From assembly GCA_021234155.1 (NCBI GenBank), contig JAJEKV010000073.1, positions 248,001 to 312,000 of the forward strand: a stretch of 64,000 nt of DNA, written 5' to 3'. Shown in pieces: positions 48,540 through 60,700 of the stretch (its first letter is position 1; each line of letters begins with the position of its first letter). The DNA comes from Isoetes taiwanensis. Its lineage: Eukaryota; Streptophyta; Lycopodiopsida; Isoetales; Isoetaceae. The notes under the pieces are model-generated. The model did not search any database, was not told where the DNA came from, and saw only the letters and a list, made by a program, of their open reading frames with translations. A program made the translations under genes and the position numbers.

Positions 48540-50420
48540 TAAGGTCAAAGTCTGACCCTTGCTAAATTGCTCAATTATAGAATCCTAGAAGATCTTGGAG
48601 ATATCTTTAATATAGATATTACATTTAAAAGTCATATATATCACTAGACGGTCCATTTACACTAAAATTCGTTTTTCATGATCCTCATCGAATTTGTCGA
48701 TGCGGTCATTGGGTTTTTATGAGACCTAGGTGAATCGTTGAAGAGAAAAGCAAAACAAGGTGTTCGAGTATTAATTCTTTTATGGGATGTTCGTTTGTCA
48801 TTCCTCTCACTTCGAAACAAAGGGCTTTTAACATGGAGACACATGATGAAGACACTGTGAGGTTCTTTAAGAATACAAAAGTTAATTGTGTTAAATTGCT
48901 TTGATCTAATGATGATGGGTCAAGTTTTGCCAATGGGTTTACAAATGCCATATAGCACTTATCTCATCAAAATGTGTCATCCTTGATGCTCCTTATTCAA
49001 GAAAGCAATTTAAAAATAGGAGGATAGTGAGCTTTGTTGGTGGCATTGATCTTTGTGATAGAGCTATGATACTCCACGCACTACTACAAAAATAGGTAGA
49101 AATGACACAAAAGTGACGTTTATGCTCCGCCTTTTTACAGAGCATAAATGTCACTTTTATGTCATTTGGAGCTGAACATGTAATAGCACAAAGTGGCGTT
49201 TACGCGCGCTTTCCGGTAAAAAGGCGAATCATAGATGTCCGGAACTTTTTATTTTTTGTAATGATAATCACACACGCTGGAACAACCCACAAAATGATTT
49301 TCTGTATAAAAAGGAGACCCCAGAGAACCTTGACAGGAATCTTCTTTGCCAAGTGGAAGAGGACGGTTACATGGGATGTATTGTGCAATTTTGAGGAATG
49401 ATGGAAGGAAGAGAAAAAACATATGAAGAAAATGGATAAAGACAGGAAGCAAGGTCTTCTTACACTTAGTGATATCTGCATTAATCCTGACACATTGATC
49501 CCCCCCTCAGCCGTCACAGGTGAGCAAGAGTCAGATACATGGCATATGCAAGTTTTTCGTTCAATAGATAAGGATGCCGCAAGCTTTGTTGTTGATAAAA
49601 TACAAGAGACCTGGGAAGGTAGGACCCCAGTTCGCGATGGAGCAGTGGTACAAAGTGATGACTGTCAAGATGCATACATACCGCTATCATTCTTAGGTAT
49701 TTATCTATATTTGAAAATCAGGCCCTTTCCTTGGAAGTTCCTTTGCATGGGATGGCAATCATGAGGCGGCACTTCATCTGATTCCAATGGAATTGGTCTT
49801 GAAAGTTATAGTCATAAGATAAAAACGAGGAAAGATTTATATAGTATATTGTAGATTCCATGGGTGGAGAAGGTGGCGACCGGATAATGTCTGACATCAT
49901 ATTGGCTGAAGAAGACTATGGAAATGATGTATTTTGCAATTGGCAAGGCACTGGAAGATGAAAAGATTGCGGAAATACAGCCAAAACAGTACCTTGCATT
50001 CTATTGTTTAGGTAATAGGGAAGCTGAACATGAAGATCTTGAATCTCATCTAAAAGAAAAGACAAGCATTTTTAATACTCATTGGATCTGCTTGTCTAAA
50101 TGGAAACAGCAGCCCAAGCTCATCTGGTTCATGATCTGATACATAAGGTGATGATAGGTAAGTTTTCGTTTTTCTAAAATTACCATTGAGAAAACATTAA
50201 TATTGTTTTGACATAAGTGAATCTTTATTACAGTGAATGATGAGTACATAATTTTGGGCTCTGCCAATCTGAATCAAAGATCTATGGATGGAGCAAAGGA
50301 CCTGAAATAGCAATGGAGTCTCAACCACATATACATGGAAAGAAGCACCGCGAGACGGATCCATGGCTTTTAGAATGCCTTGATTCTTCAGAACGTGCAT
50401 TCTTAGAACAGGTATAACGG
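48540..50420 (+). pseudogene. Phospholipase D pseudogene, catalytic region
   Basis: Successive frames give most of the plant PLD catalytic core: GESLKRKAKQGVRVLILLWD (48730), THDEDTVRFFKNTKVNCV (48840), SHQ-CVILDAP around the first HxKxxxxD motif (48965), FKNRRIVSFVGGIDLCD (49015-49060), VTWDVLCNFEE (49370), SDTWHMQVFRSID (49530), SSFAWDGNHEAALHLIPMEL (49745), MEMMYFAIGKALEDEKIAEI with YCLGNREAE (49918-50035), and VMIVNDEYIILGSANLNQRS after a GT-AG intron (50158-50233). PLD cleaves phosphatidylcholine to phosphatidic acid. The gene is dead: a one-base deletion splits HKD1, HKD2 reads IHKVMIVND in place of HxKxxxxDD so its catalytic His and Asp are displaced or lost, several stops occur, and a MITE interrupts it. 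The retained intron shows it is a duplicated gene, not a processed copy. The N-terminal C2 domain was not found. Confidence 0.88.
49079..49270. mobile_element. CACTA-like MITE inside the PLD pseudogene
   Basis: The left end CACTACTACAAAAATAGG matches the terminal motif of plant CACTA transposons. The right end near 49250-49268 (TATTTTTTGTAATGATAA) is an imperfect inverted copy. Inside, 49100-49127 and 49140-49167 are 28-base inverted repeats with two mismatches and a 12-base loop, and the loop sequence at 49129-49139 is exactly complementary to 49216-49226. It lies where PLD sequence between GGIDLCD and PREP is expected, so it is an insertion. It is far too short to encode a transposase and would be non-autonomous. 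Confidence 0.6.
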
Positions 50421-51712
50421 TGTGAATAAAGTCGAGAAGATTGCAATGGAAAATTGGGCAACTTTTGTATCGGTGGAGGAGAAAGTAGCGTCTTCTGGGC
50501 TTCTAACCAACAGGTGCTTTCCCATATTGAGATTGGCGACTGAAATTTGGATCCAGTCAAAGCACAGGCGTTAAAAGTAGCAGTGATTACTGATTGGTCT
50601 GAAACACAGGTCTTTTGAGGTTGAAACCTGAGAGCTGCTACAGTCTGGACTAAAGAGCCTGTGAGGTCGGAGGCCCATGGGAAACTTCCCTTATCCCGTC
50701 TAGGTCTACGAGAGGAAGCAGGATTAGGTGGCCCTCCTAAGTAAATTTCCTGGTACTAATGCTCCCATTTTGGTGGATACATCTAAAGTCCATAAACACA
50801 CCTCTCCTTCCACTATTTTGTTTCAGGTTATTTCTTCATCTTCCTTATTTCAACCATCCTCAATACCAATGCATTACATAAGGACAATTCATCGTGCCTT
50901 GGTTGCAGTACCGAATCGATAAGATTGAATGACCCTTACGATCGTATTTGGCCCCAGCAATATTGAGAGCTTTGTGCTTGTATAGAATTAAGTCAATAGG
51001 CAACACATTCACATGCACATATTCATCAATAGGCTCATCATTGCCAAGGTTTCTTCTTGAAAACCCTTCAGGGCTAGGTTTTTGCATGCTACATATAGTA
51101 ATAGAGTTACTACTTGGGAAGGGGGTTTTTTAATCCTAAATAGTAATAGCTCTATTGTATTCTTTTTTTTTCGATCCAAGTATGAGCCTTGCTGGTCTTA
51201 AATAAGATGGGAAAAATCAGCTCTGATAATCTATTCAGGTCCCAATTTCGTGGTCTCCATATGAACTCCAAATTAAATTCTTATTCGGCATATGTCCTCT
51301 CAGAATTATGCAGCATCATTTTATCATAGACATGTCTTGCATAACACGACTTGGTCATCCAAATCTTGTTGTAATGTTTAACCCAGTTCACTTTGCAAAA
51401 ATTGTTTTTTGTTTAGTTTAAGAGTAAACAATGGCATGAGCATTGGAAAATTTGTCCTTGGGATGCCATTTTTTAAAAGTTGACGATGTCACTTTTCAAA
51501 AAATATTTTTTTCAAGTCTAGGGCAAGCAATGGGCATTTGGGTTGGAAATATGTCCTGTGACTTTGTCTTGAAATCAAGTTGTGATAACAATGATCATGT
51601 CGCATTGACAAAAGAATGCACCGATTGCAGCCTAAAGTAATTATGACTCAAGTGGATGTAAAATGTATCCTCCTCCTCCTAGGCCGATTGGCCTCCGCGG
51701 ACGATAAAAGAA

Positions 51713-51739
51713 CCTTCCTTCCTTCCTTCCTTCCTCCCC
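51713..51739. repeat. (TTCC)n microsatellite
   Basis: Six TTCC units, short pyrimidine tract. Confidence 0.9.
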
Positions 51740-52214
51740 TAACAATAAAGTATAGGGGATCAAAGTTATATTTACTTGTAATTATACTTGTCGTAGGAAG
51801 CAATATGTGACAAGTTGTTAGTGCTTTAGCCCAACTTAAGCCTCAAAGGCATGTGGCACGCAAAAATACTAACACCGCAAACATATATTATATATGGGTA
51901 TGAATTCTTAGCTTGTATTGTAGTTGTATCTTTAAATTAAATAACAAGAAGCGATGATGTGGCAGTAAAGAGGGGCGTGGCAATGATAATTTCAAAGTTA
52001 AGTCGAATCGGTGGAGAAGGATCCCAGGCGGAGGTCTTGAGTAATTGAGCAGCAGTGAGGGAAGCGTTACAAGTTGGGAATGACTCCTTCCAAACGTTCT
52101 AGACATTTAGTAAAAGAAAAGAAAAAAACAAACCTCATCACAGATCTAAGTTGAATATCAGTAATCCGACTTCCTTGGCAAAGTATTCAACTGCTGCGGA
52201 TGCATAAGATGGGT

Positions 52215-52604
52215 TCAATAGAGATGACCATTTACAAATCCGATTATTTTTTTGCATGCAAACACCGGGCCCTTGAGCCTCCAAGCAGAAGGATCCTTGA
52301 GGATAATCTGGGGAGTGATCGATCGCTTGGCTTTAATAGCTCCTAGAGCATAAGCAGCGAGAAGACATCTGGTAGTTTCTATTCAAGTATCCGGGAAAAG
52401 CAACTGGCAGTGAATCTGCAAATTTATGGAACAATCAGTTAGATCTTGAGACCCGATGGTCCTTAATTTGGAATTCTGTCCAGTAGCAGTTCCGATTGAG
52501 TATTCAATTCGATTGTCGGATTCCCCTAATAACTTCGGATCGTATTCACGGCCATAACTAGTTATTTTCAGCATTTGGGACCTTGATTGACGCATTAAGC
52601 ACAT
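52215..52604 (-). pseudogene. Unidentified coding-like block with one in-frame stop
   Basis: One minus frame of 130 codons is interrupted only by TGA at 52383-52385. Before it: SYGREYDPKLLGESDNRIEY and NLQIHCQLLFPDT; after it: TTRCLLAAYALGAIKAKRSI and KDPSAWRLKGPVFACKKIIG. Amino-acid composition and frame length suggest genuine descent from a protein. I could not place the family. It may be one or two exons of a decayed gene. Confidence 0.35.
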
Positions 52605-53819
52605 CCAGATTATACTCCCAAATTATTGTTTGCACTGTAACAAATAACAGACTTATTTTGTCGTTTGCTTTTGTAGGTCATCTTTAAAAACACTTCTTTG
52701 GGGCTAGATAATGATCAAAAGCATGTTTGAGTGATGTTTCCATTCATATACTATAATTGTTGCTAGATTTGCCTTTGCTAAGATTTCTTTTTACGCATTC
52801 ATATACTGAATTTGCCTTTTTGTTTCTTTCCACATTCACTTGGGATCTTTTTAATAATGGTTATTACAAGCGAAATTGGATACTCTCCATTTGTAAAAGA
52901 TTCTTGCCAATTTCATTAACATGAAATACTAAGGATAGCTCATGTTGCTAGCCTAAACACCTTGGTCTTTTCCACAACTCACAGGAAAATAAACGAGGAA
53001 ATCGAGGCCCCTTGGTGTGCGCCTCAAGCACTCATGAGTGGGCAGTAGAGCTCATTAGTGTGGACTCGACTACAGTGTGTACAATTGCTTAAGGTGAAGG
53101 TTTATTCCTTGGGCCGAGCCAGTAGCTTAAGGAGACAACATATTATTTGGGGTTTGAAGGGCAGTGTAGGTTCTGCACCCGTGGGATCTTGAGCATGGTG
53201 TGAAGTAATCCAGTAACAGAAATGATGTGGAAGTAGTGACTATCACAAAATTAATTGTCGAGCATTTTGTATATACTTATGGATTGGCAATTGTACATAC
53301 ACTTGGAAGCTTGAGACTTGTTATCTATTAGGAATCATTTTGAGAATTTTTACTGGCGTGCTAGTCTTGCATACTTTTGTAGAACAACTATAATTTGAAT
53401 TTACAGGAGAACTAGCGTAGGTGGATGAAATTCTTCAAAAGTATGACCTTGATTAATTATAAAGCAGGCTATATAAACATCGTTGGGATGCTGTCTGAAC
53501 TTCAAACATTATGCAATAACAATGAATTACAGATGGTTGGATGAGGTAAAAATACTGACTATGAGACAATTATTTTGGACCAAGTACAAGAGAATATGGA
53601 CTCTAGACATTTCCAAGTATGGCGACAACGGGCCAGGACCCTCGACCTTGTCTGTGGGTAGAGCAGGCTCACTAATACTGAGCAGATGTGACTAATGGAT
53701 CCAATCCATGATTCCGCACTGCTGTTGTGCCTTCACATTGCATAGGGGCTTTCACTTTAAATGTAATTGGATGGAATGTCCCAACACTAGTGTCAGAAGG
53801 AGAATACACTACTAGATAC

Positions 53820-54130
53820 CTATAGATGGGCGTCGCCTCCACATTTTGCCTCCCGATAAGTGAATGAAGGGGACCTTGGGTGGCATGAGGATGAGATGAG
53901 GACCACCTTAGTCTTGGTCAAATTAGTCATATGTATGCACGGCAAGTCGTTCAGGCATGGGTGAGGGCTATATCTCAGTGTGAACAGGGGCTCGACATCA
54001 TCTGCATATATGAGCTGCATAATGATTTGATGTAAGCGAGCCATCTTTCCAACTGTTCATCGTAGAAGCCAAACAATGTTGGAGGAAGAGGACATCCCTG
54101 ACGGACCCCAATATTGGTAAATGGTTGTCC
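53820..54130 (-). pseudogene. Reverse-transcriptase fragment of a second LINE lineage
   Basis: Minus strand reads GVRQGCPLPPTLFGFYDEQL and ERWLAY, then after a frameshift HQIIMQLIYADDVEPLF, and later NLTKTKVVLISSS. GVRQGCPLSPTLF and YADD are reverse-transcriptase blocks of non-LTR elements. They differ from the L1-type KQGCPLAPFLF/FADD of the 6-11 kb element, so this is another lineage, perhaps RTE- or Dualen-like. Only about 90 residues remain with a shift; weaker similarity may extend to 54240. Confidence 0.7.
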
Positions 54131-56096
54131 TGTTTGTTGCATTCACCTGAATAGTGCTCATACAGCCTGCAACATTCATTTAAATTGATTTTAGAGGGTG
54201 CCTCTTGGAGGATGCCAAGGTTAGAATCAATGTACAAATAGAGCTACAATATTGCAATATTGAGAATATAAGGTTGATTGGACTGTGTGGTTCAATATAA
54301 AGCTTTACTTTGTTCAAAATTGAATTACTGAGGTTGGTTAGGAGATCTAAATATCTCTTGTTTGTAAACAATAATGCTAGTTGAGTTATATTACTGAAGG
54401 CTCTCTATACACAACTTATGATTTAAGTTCTTATACCGAGGACTTCCTTATTATCAAGCGGGGCTTGGTGGGCTATCTGCGGATTGCAAGATATTCCGAC
54501 CTTATGGGTCTTTTAAGCTGTCCACTCCTATTTTGTAAATTAAGATGTATATTATGCTCTGTAATTGTAGATTTACAAAGTAGTAGTTATGTATTGGAAC
54601 AAGTAAAGGAATTTGAATTTTGTGGTATATATTCAAGCTAAAAGGAGGTAAACTCGCAAGTTTACTATAATTGGGTCCTTTATATGATTTCCTCACTGAA
54701 TTGTTTATTTCATTTCCCAGGGATTATCTTAGTAAGGGGCGAGCCATATAAGAATAGTTTCATATTTAAAAGTGTCTTGGAATTGAAAATTCTTTTTGGG
54801 CTTGACTACCTATGGTTGAGAGTGTATGATCAAATTCTGGGAAAGTAAAGCCCTACGTAAGACTCTTGAATGAAGTTCAATGTTAGCTAGGATTAAGTGC
54901 AATGGGAAGCTTTTGATGAGGCCAAGCTGGTGGACCAATTTAAGTTGCAATTGACTTGACAAAGTCAATACAAGACACTTACACAAGCAAATATAGGATT
55001 TATCTTTGTTAATGACGTTGAAATGGATTGGAAAAGCTATAAGCCAAAGTGATAAAAGCAAGGCTATGCAATTAACAGCAAGAACCCATAATGGGAGTCA
55101 CGTTTAGAAAACACGGTGGTATCACTTAGGAAGTGGTAGAAACCAAGGGCCATGTAATTCCATAATTTGTTGAGAGTTTGCAAGGCCAATTAATTATTTT
55201 CTGTGACTTACTTGGTTTTTCTTGAATTCTAATACAATTTGCCTCATTGCGAATATTAATTCTTTAAAGGATCAATGATGCTTATTGAGAACACCACTTG
55301 GAGTTAGGGATGAGTGAAGGAAAAAGAATACAAAGCATGGCCATGATTGGTCAAAATTTAAATGACTTAGGAAGTCAGTTAAACTCTTATAATATCATCC
55401 AAAGAGCTGGATATTAAAATAAATTCTATATTAAGTTGCGGTGGATGCATATAACTTTAAATTCGACTCAAAACATGAAAATTGCCAGATTCACTTCTTT
55501 ACGAAGGGGAGGAAAAGGTTCTTATACCTCGGTAAGAATAAGCAACATGGACTGCAATAGCATTATCGAACTTACCTCATAGTGGTCTAGGATATGTTTG
55601 ATGAAGATAGATTGCTTATTACAATTAGCACAAGCTTTCCTAAAAAAATGGGTAGTGAATTGGAATGTGAATGTGGAACCCTAAAATTGGTAATTAAAGG
55701 GTTTACATAATATAGGTTGTTAGACTTAGGAAAAAAAATTCCTAGAGGAATGGCATTTTTTTGGCAGGGCCAGGCATACAATGGAATAGTTAACAAGGCC
55801 CATAAAAGGCAGAGCCTGAACCATCACTACTCATTATCAAAGTAATATACATGTATGGGGCTGGATTTCAGATATGTAGCAGGTAATGTAGAAACTTAAT
55901 CTGGGGTTAAGTTTGAATATTGCATGCCTGCTATTTTTGAAACCAAAAATTACACTAGCAAATGTATAGTATTTTACCCATGGATTTCCATTCTTAAGGC
56001 ATATGCTATTGGTATTCTGTATGATAAAATCAAGAGGGGTTAATCCTGGATTTGTCTAAGGATTCTTGATAATACTTGAAGAGCAAGAGAATCAAC

Positions 56097-56345
56097 TCTA
56101 GGAGTTGTGATACCGCAACCAATTGGAATTCATGGGAAAATACACAAACCAATTAGCCACAATTATTGATGTTAGAGCAAGGAGTTGATGTTGCAATAGG
56201 ACTAATAAGATCTAGTGATAGAACCCCTTTCTAGGAGTTGTTATAGAGCATCCAATTGGAATTGATTGGAAAATACACGAACCAATAGTAGCGGTGATGT
56301 TGTTAAACAGGGGAGACCATTTATAAATAGGACTATAAGATCTAA
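56097..56345 (+). repeat. Two-copy tandem duplication, about 118 bp per unit
   Basis: 56097-56214 and 56230-56345 share TCTAGGAGTTGT, CCAATTGGAATT, GGAAAATACAC and a terminal TAAGATCTA. The units are diverged, with small indels. No function is evident. Confidence 0.75.
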
Positions 56346-57096
56346 ATTTAAACCGGTGCCAAGTTACAAAGTGATAGGTGGTTAGAGGCTTTCTTCTAAT
56401 TGGATCCATGGAGTTCTACCTGATTTATTAACCTTTGTATTGATTACTCCAGCTGATAAAGCGGGGTCATACGTAGCATTCTTGGATCTGGATAAAGAAT
56501 CAGCCAGATTCGCATTGATTAAATTCTTTGATGAGAATCGGTGTAGTTACTAGGTAAAGGGACAGTAAAATGCATCATGGGAGGATTCCCTACGGTTGTT
56601 GGTAGAACAATAGGCATAAGATCAAATAGGTATTTATATACTAGTGGCAAGGTAAGAACCATAAGGCCATTTAGTCCAAAGACTTCAATGCTAGACTCAG
56701 GAGATTAAATAGAGAACAACATATAAATTGAGTTGAGCTTGGCTTGGAATAGGCGCATCTATATTTACATGCCAGCTCAAGCTCCAATGTTATCATATTG
56801 CAGCATAATGAATTCGGCAACAATACATTCTAGATACTCGCATTCGAAAACTGCACAATAGGAATACTACAGAGTACTTAATCTTGTGGCGAGGTCAATC
56901 ACCCTTAGAGACCACATGAGAGAGTGAAGAGTACAAAATAAGGTGATGCAATGCAACAAGCTATGGGTACACCCTTCAATGACAAAAACATCCAGACGAT
57001 GAGGTTTGACCTCTATATGTAATCTTAGATGCCATACCAAAAATTTAGTGATGTAGCCCACCTCCCCTCTCGAAATGCTTGCCTCAAGCATATGGG

Positions 57097-57108
57097 ACTA
57101 CGATACCA
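57097..57108 (-). other. Possible LTR-retrotransposon primer-binding site
   Basis: On the minus strand TGGTATCGTAGT, preceded by CCATCAA, resembles the initiator-Met tRNA primer site TGGTATCAGAGC (9 of 12 bases) that follows the 5' LTR of plant Copia and Gypsy elements. The internal region would run toward lower coordinates, where an unrecognised 74-codon frame lies at 57091-56867. I could not find a matching LTR pair. Confidence 0.25.
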
Positions 57109-57373
57109 TTGATGGCACTTTAATTATCATGCAACCAAGCTGAACCAGCATCAGTTGAGGTTTGTGGCCCTCTATATGAATAATTAGGTGCTTACCTCCA
57201 AAAAGAAATTTAATTGGTCCCTATATTTGAGACCATATCAAAAATCTTCACCTGACTTAAAACCCATGGAGTTCACGAGAGCGATGGTGATCGTCACCAT
57301 TTAGTTACTAAAGAAAAAATTGCAGGAACTTGCATCATGGATGGCAAGTAGGGGCGTCCACAAAAATGGTACC

Positions 57374-57515
57374 GAAACCATGATCACGGGGTGATCAGAA
57401 CCTTTAGGGAGGGACTAAATATTGAGCCATAATCACAGGGTGATCCAGGGAATGGGTTTCCGAAGGTATTAGATGATGAAACCATGGTCACATGATGACT
57501 TAGAGAATGGGTTTC
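57374..57515 (+). repeat. Three degenerate copies of a short tandem unit
   Basis: Units starting near 57374, 57425 and 57478 share a CCAT.ATCAC...GTGATC core; the last two also share GAATGGGTTTC. About 50 bases per unit. Confidence 0.6.
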
Positions 57516-57585
57516 AAAATACACACACTCTATTTCATTTACTAATTTCTTCTCCATTTCCCCTTATCTCGTGCTTTAGTGGATT

Positions 57586-57695
57586 CCAAATGATGGTCAT
57601 ATACTAATTGATTCCGACTCATCAAGGCATTTTGATTGTTTGTCTTTAGTCAGATCAAACATTCCAATTCATCAATCTAATGAGGGATTCTAATT
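57586..57695 (+). repeat. Dispersed repeat fragment, copy 2
   Basis: Partner of 33226-33335 in the same orientation; see that entry. Confidence 0.65.
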
Positions 57696-57799
57696 TTTCA
57701 TCTTTACAGAACCAAAACCACTCTCGTAACATTCCACTTGATTTGGACAGAGAGTCTTGCATCTTAATCTCACCCAATGTTCGTTGGTCACTAAGTGGT

Positions 57800-60700
57800 T
57801 GGTCTAATGATTTTTGCTCTCCGCCTGCATAGTTCATCTCACGTTTCGGAAATATATGAACTCATTTGATCAATAATCCTAATTACGGGGACGTGATAGT
57901 TTCTCCTTTTGTAAATGTTCATTTTGGTTTTTGTTTTTACTTTTAGTACATCTATAGAGAAGGGTACCCTTCCACTTTTGGTACATCTATTGGGAAGGTT
58001 GCCCTTCTTCTTCCACCCTCTGCCATCTAATGGCCCACTTTGATTAAGTACCCTGTTTTGCTGCCTTCATTTTACTTTTTGCCCTTTAATGGCCCATCTT
58101 ACGTAAATTGTGAGATGCAAAGTCTACTGTTGGTATTTTATTTAGTATTGACATTTGTTTGTCCAATGGAGGTTAGTATGAAATTTCTTAGTCTGTGAAG
58201 GGCTTCTGGTGTGAGGGCATTTGATAGTCTATTGGTGTCGAAGCGGGCCATACAACTTCAAATCTTCATATAAGTGGTATTGTATTTAAGTATCAATTAA
58301 GCTAAACTCTTAGATTTCAATTATATTCTTATCAAATGGGAGATTAGATCAATAAATATCTAAAGTTTTGTATTTAAATGGAAGCATCCTCCCCATTGAG
58401 CCCAAAATGGGTGCAGAACACTTACTCTAAAACAAAAATAGGCTTTGTCGATGGGTGATTCATCAGGTCTATAATCTTTTGAGAATATGGCAACCACCTG
58501 AAGAAACCTGCTAATTCCTTGGAGCTGAAGGAGGCCTATGCCATTGGGTACTGCCTTCGCTAACAAAGGCTGTAAAGACTCTCAGTAGCCGACAACCCTA
58601 AGGTTCTTGGGACACCGAGCTTGTGGGCTTGAATTCCTCAAATTGGCAATCATTTCAAATTTAAAATAATACAAAAACGCAATTTCAGTATTGCTACTTA
58701 AATTTAAAGATGGGTGCTTACAGATATAAACAAAAGAGTGCGTCACGCGGTATTACCCATGTTTCTCGGTGGAGGGCACGATCTTAATAATATCTTATGT
58801 AATAGACTGGTGGTGTTTCAATTCAGATAATTCGAAGAACGAATAGTCATCTTCTTCCATTACTGCCCAAATCTGATCGCCCCAGGTTTAGAAACATCAA
58901 GACATCTTAGTTTTCCCCATTTCATTCTAGTTTTAATTTACTTCATGGGCAAACTGATGAACATCTCTTGACAAAATCAGTTGGGCATTCATCTGTGGAC
59001 TGAAAAATCAGGAGGTTCAATTCTGCACGACCTTGCATGCTTTGATCAGTTGGACTGATTCACTCTGGGATCCCATCTGCCATGCTGGGTGCTTACAAGC
59101 TCTGATTTTCCTCAATTAGGTTTTACTTCACAATATTACTTTTCTCTTAATTCTTTTCTAAAATCATTTCAGAATATCATCCCCAGATGATGTTTGTAGA
59201 TTCTATCTTAAATAGGTTTATACCGGCTGTTCTAGCTCTTTTCACTCTGGAGCCATGTTTCTAGGAAACCTTTAAGTTGTCAAAATGACAGATTATGGAT
59301 CAGTCCAAACAACAAGGTTCCTTGTCTCCCTCAGAGACAGTCACTCTTGGTCCTGGGATCATAAGTCAGTCATTTTCAGGCTCAGTTTCTTTAGGCCAGG
59401 GTTCTTGAGAATCTTCTGCCTATTTCAATTCTTCAGTCTATATAAAATAGGAGGATCAGATCTTTTCAGAAGTTTGTGGGCAGTAAGTCCAAAATGTTGG
59501 TGCCCATCAGTCTTGATAAAGATGAAATATGTACAGTCTCTCAGTGTTGCTATGTGGTTCTCTCCTTGGGACAACATTGGAGTGTGGATCAGGATCAGTC
59601 TCATTGTAGTAAGTACAGTCCTAGAATAATATATTGTTAAACTTCATTATAATATTATTCATTTCAACTTTTAATATCTCTTGGTTCTAGATCTTTAGAC
59701 GTTGGAGAATCCTGACTTGGGTGGTGGCACAGGCAGTGCATCTCAGACAGGTGAGAAACAGTGCCTGGTGAATCTGGGACGTTCTGCAAAGGCCTGGCCT
59801 GGCTGTTCATGATGCTAAAAAATGGTGACCAAGGTTAATAGTGTGGTGAAATATGATTACTAATAAATGATTAAAAGTTAAATGCTGACAAACATAAGGG
59901 AGGCGAGGACATTGTTTCACGCCACAGAAAGTCTGGGTCAGATATAGTGGTAGTTGGAGATGGCTGAGGCCTAAAGCTTGAAACATACCTGTAATTGTGG
60001 CAGTACAGTGTCAAATTTTTGTGATTAATGTAAAGGCATAAAATATAATCAGGATTGAGCAATGCTAATCTGGTCCTGGTCAGATCTCATTGGTCTGATA
60101 ACGTTAGCTAATATTCAAATGTATTAATAAATGTATTAATGCTGGTGGCTGGAAGGGAGAAAAATCTTCCAGAACAACCACAGTATTGCAGTGAAAGCAG
60201 GATGAAAGGCACTTTCTTTCTGTGATTTGTAATCAGCCAGCAGCAAGCCGCTGCTCCGCTATCAATATATGAGTTGTTTCAGCTATCTTTGTGGATGTTC
60301 ATTGGCAAATACATGAAGCTTATCTGGGCATCAGCCCATTTCTTCATCAGTCAGCAAATTTATTCTGTGATGATAAACATCATTTTCAGGAAGTAAGGAA
60401 AGTGAGACTTGAGAACTGTTGGTTACTGTATCGGTTGAAACCCAAAATGCGCCTCCGCTTTTCATGATGGTAAAAGTCTCCGCGTCGATAGAAATGTGCA
60501 AAGTCATGGTCAATTATATTAAGGTTCATCTGGATATTGGATCTAATCACGAAACTTCATTGTGTCTAATTCTTTGGAAGCCTTAGCAGATCAATACTAT
60601 TCTTATTAGTTAGTGCCTCTGCAGTGGTGGGCCAGGCCCTTATCAGGCCACAGGCTTGGTTATGGGGTGCTGAAAGCTGGCGGACAGAGCGAGAAAGATG

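Larger units (their letters stand above)
50430..53800. other. Mostly unassigned DNA (3.4 kb)
   Basis: Apart from the decayed frame at 52215-52604, only short open frames occur (50728-50922 plus is the best, unrecognised). A T run at about 51163-51171 could be a retroposon tail, but no target-site duplication was found. A (TTCC)n tract is at 51713-51739. Confidence 0.35.

Noticed and set aside
59285-59629. 114-codon plus frame
   Set aside because: Composition is Phe/Ser/Trp-rich and AT-driven, without any motif or splice signal. A chance frame of this length is expected in 64 kb.
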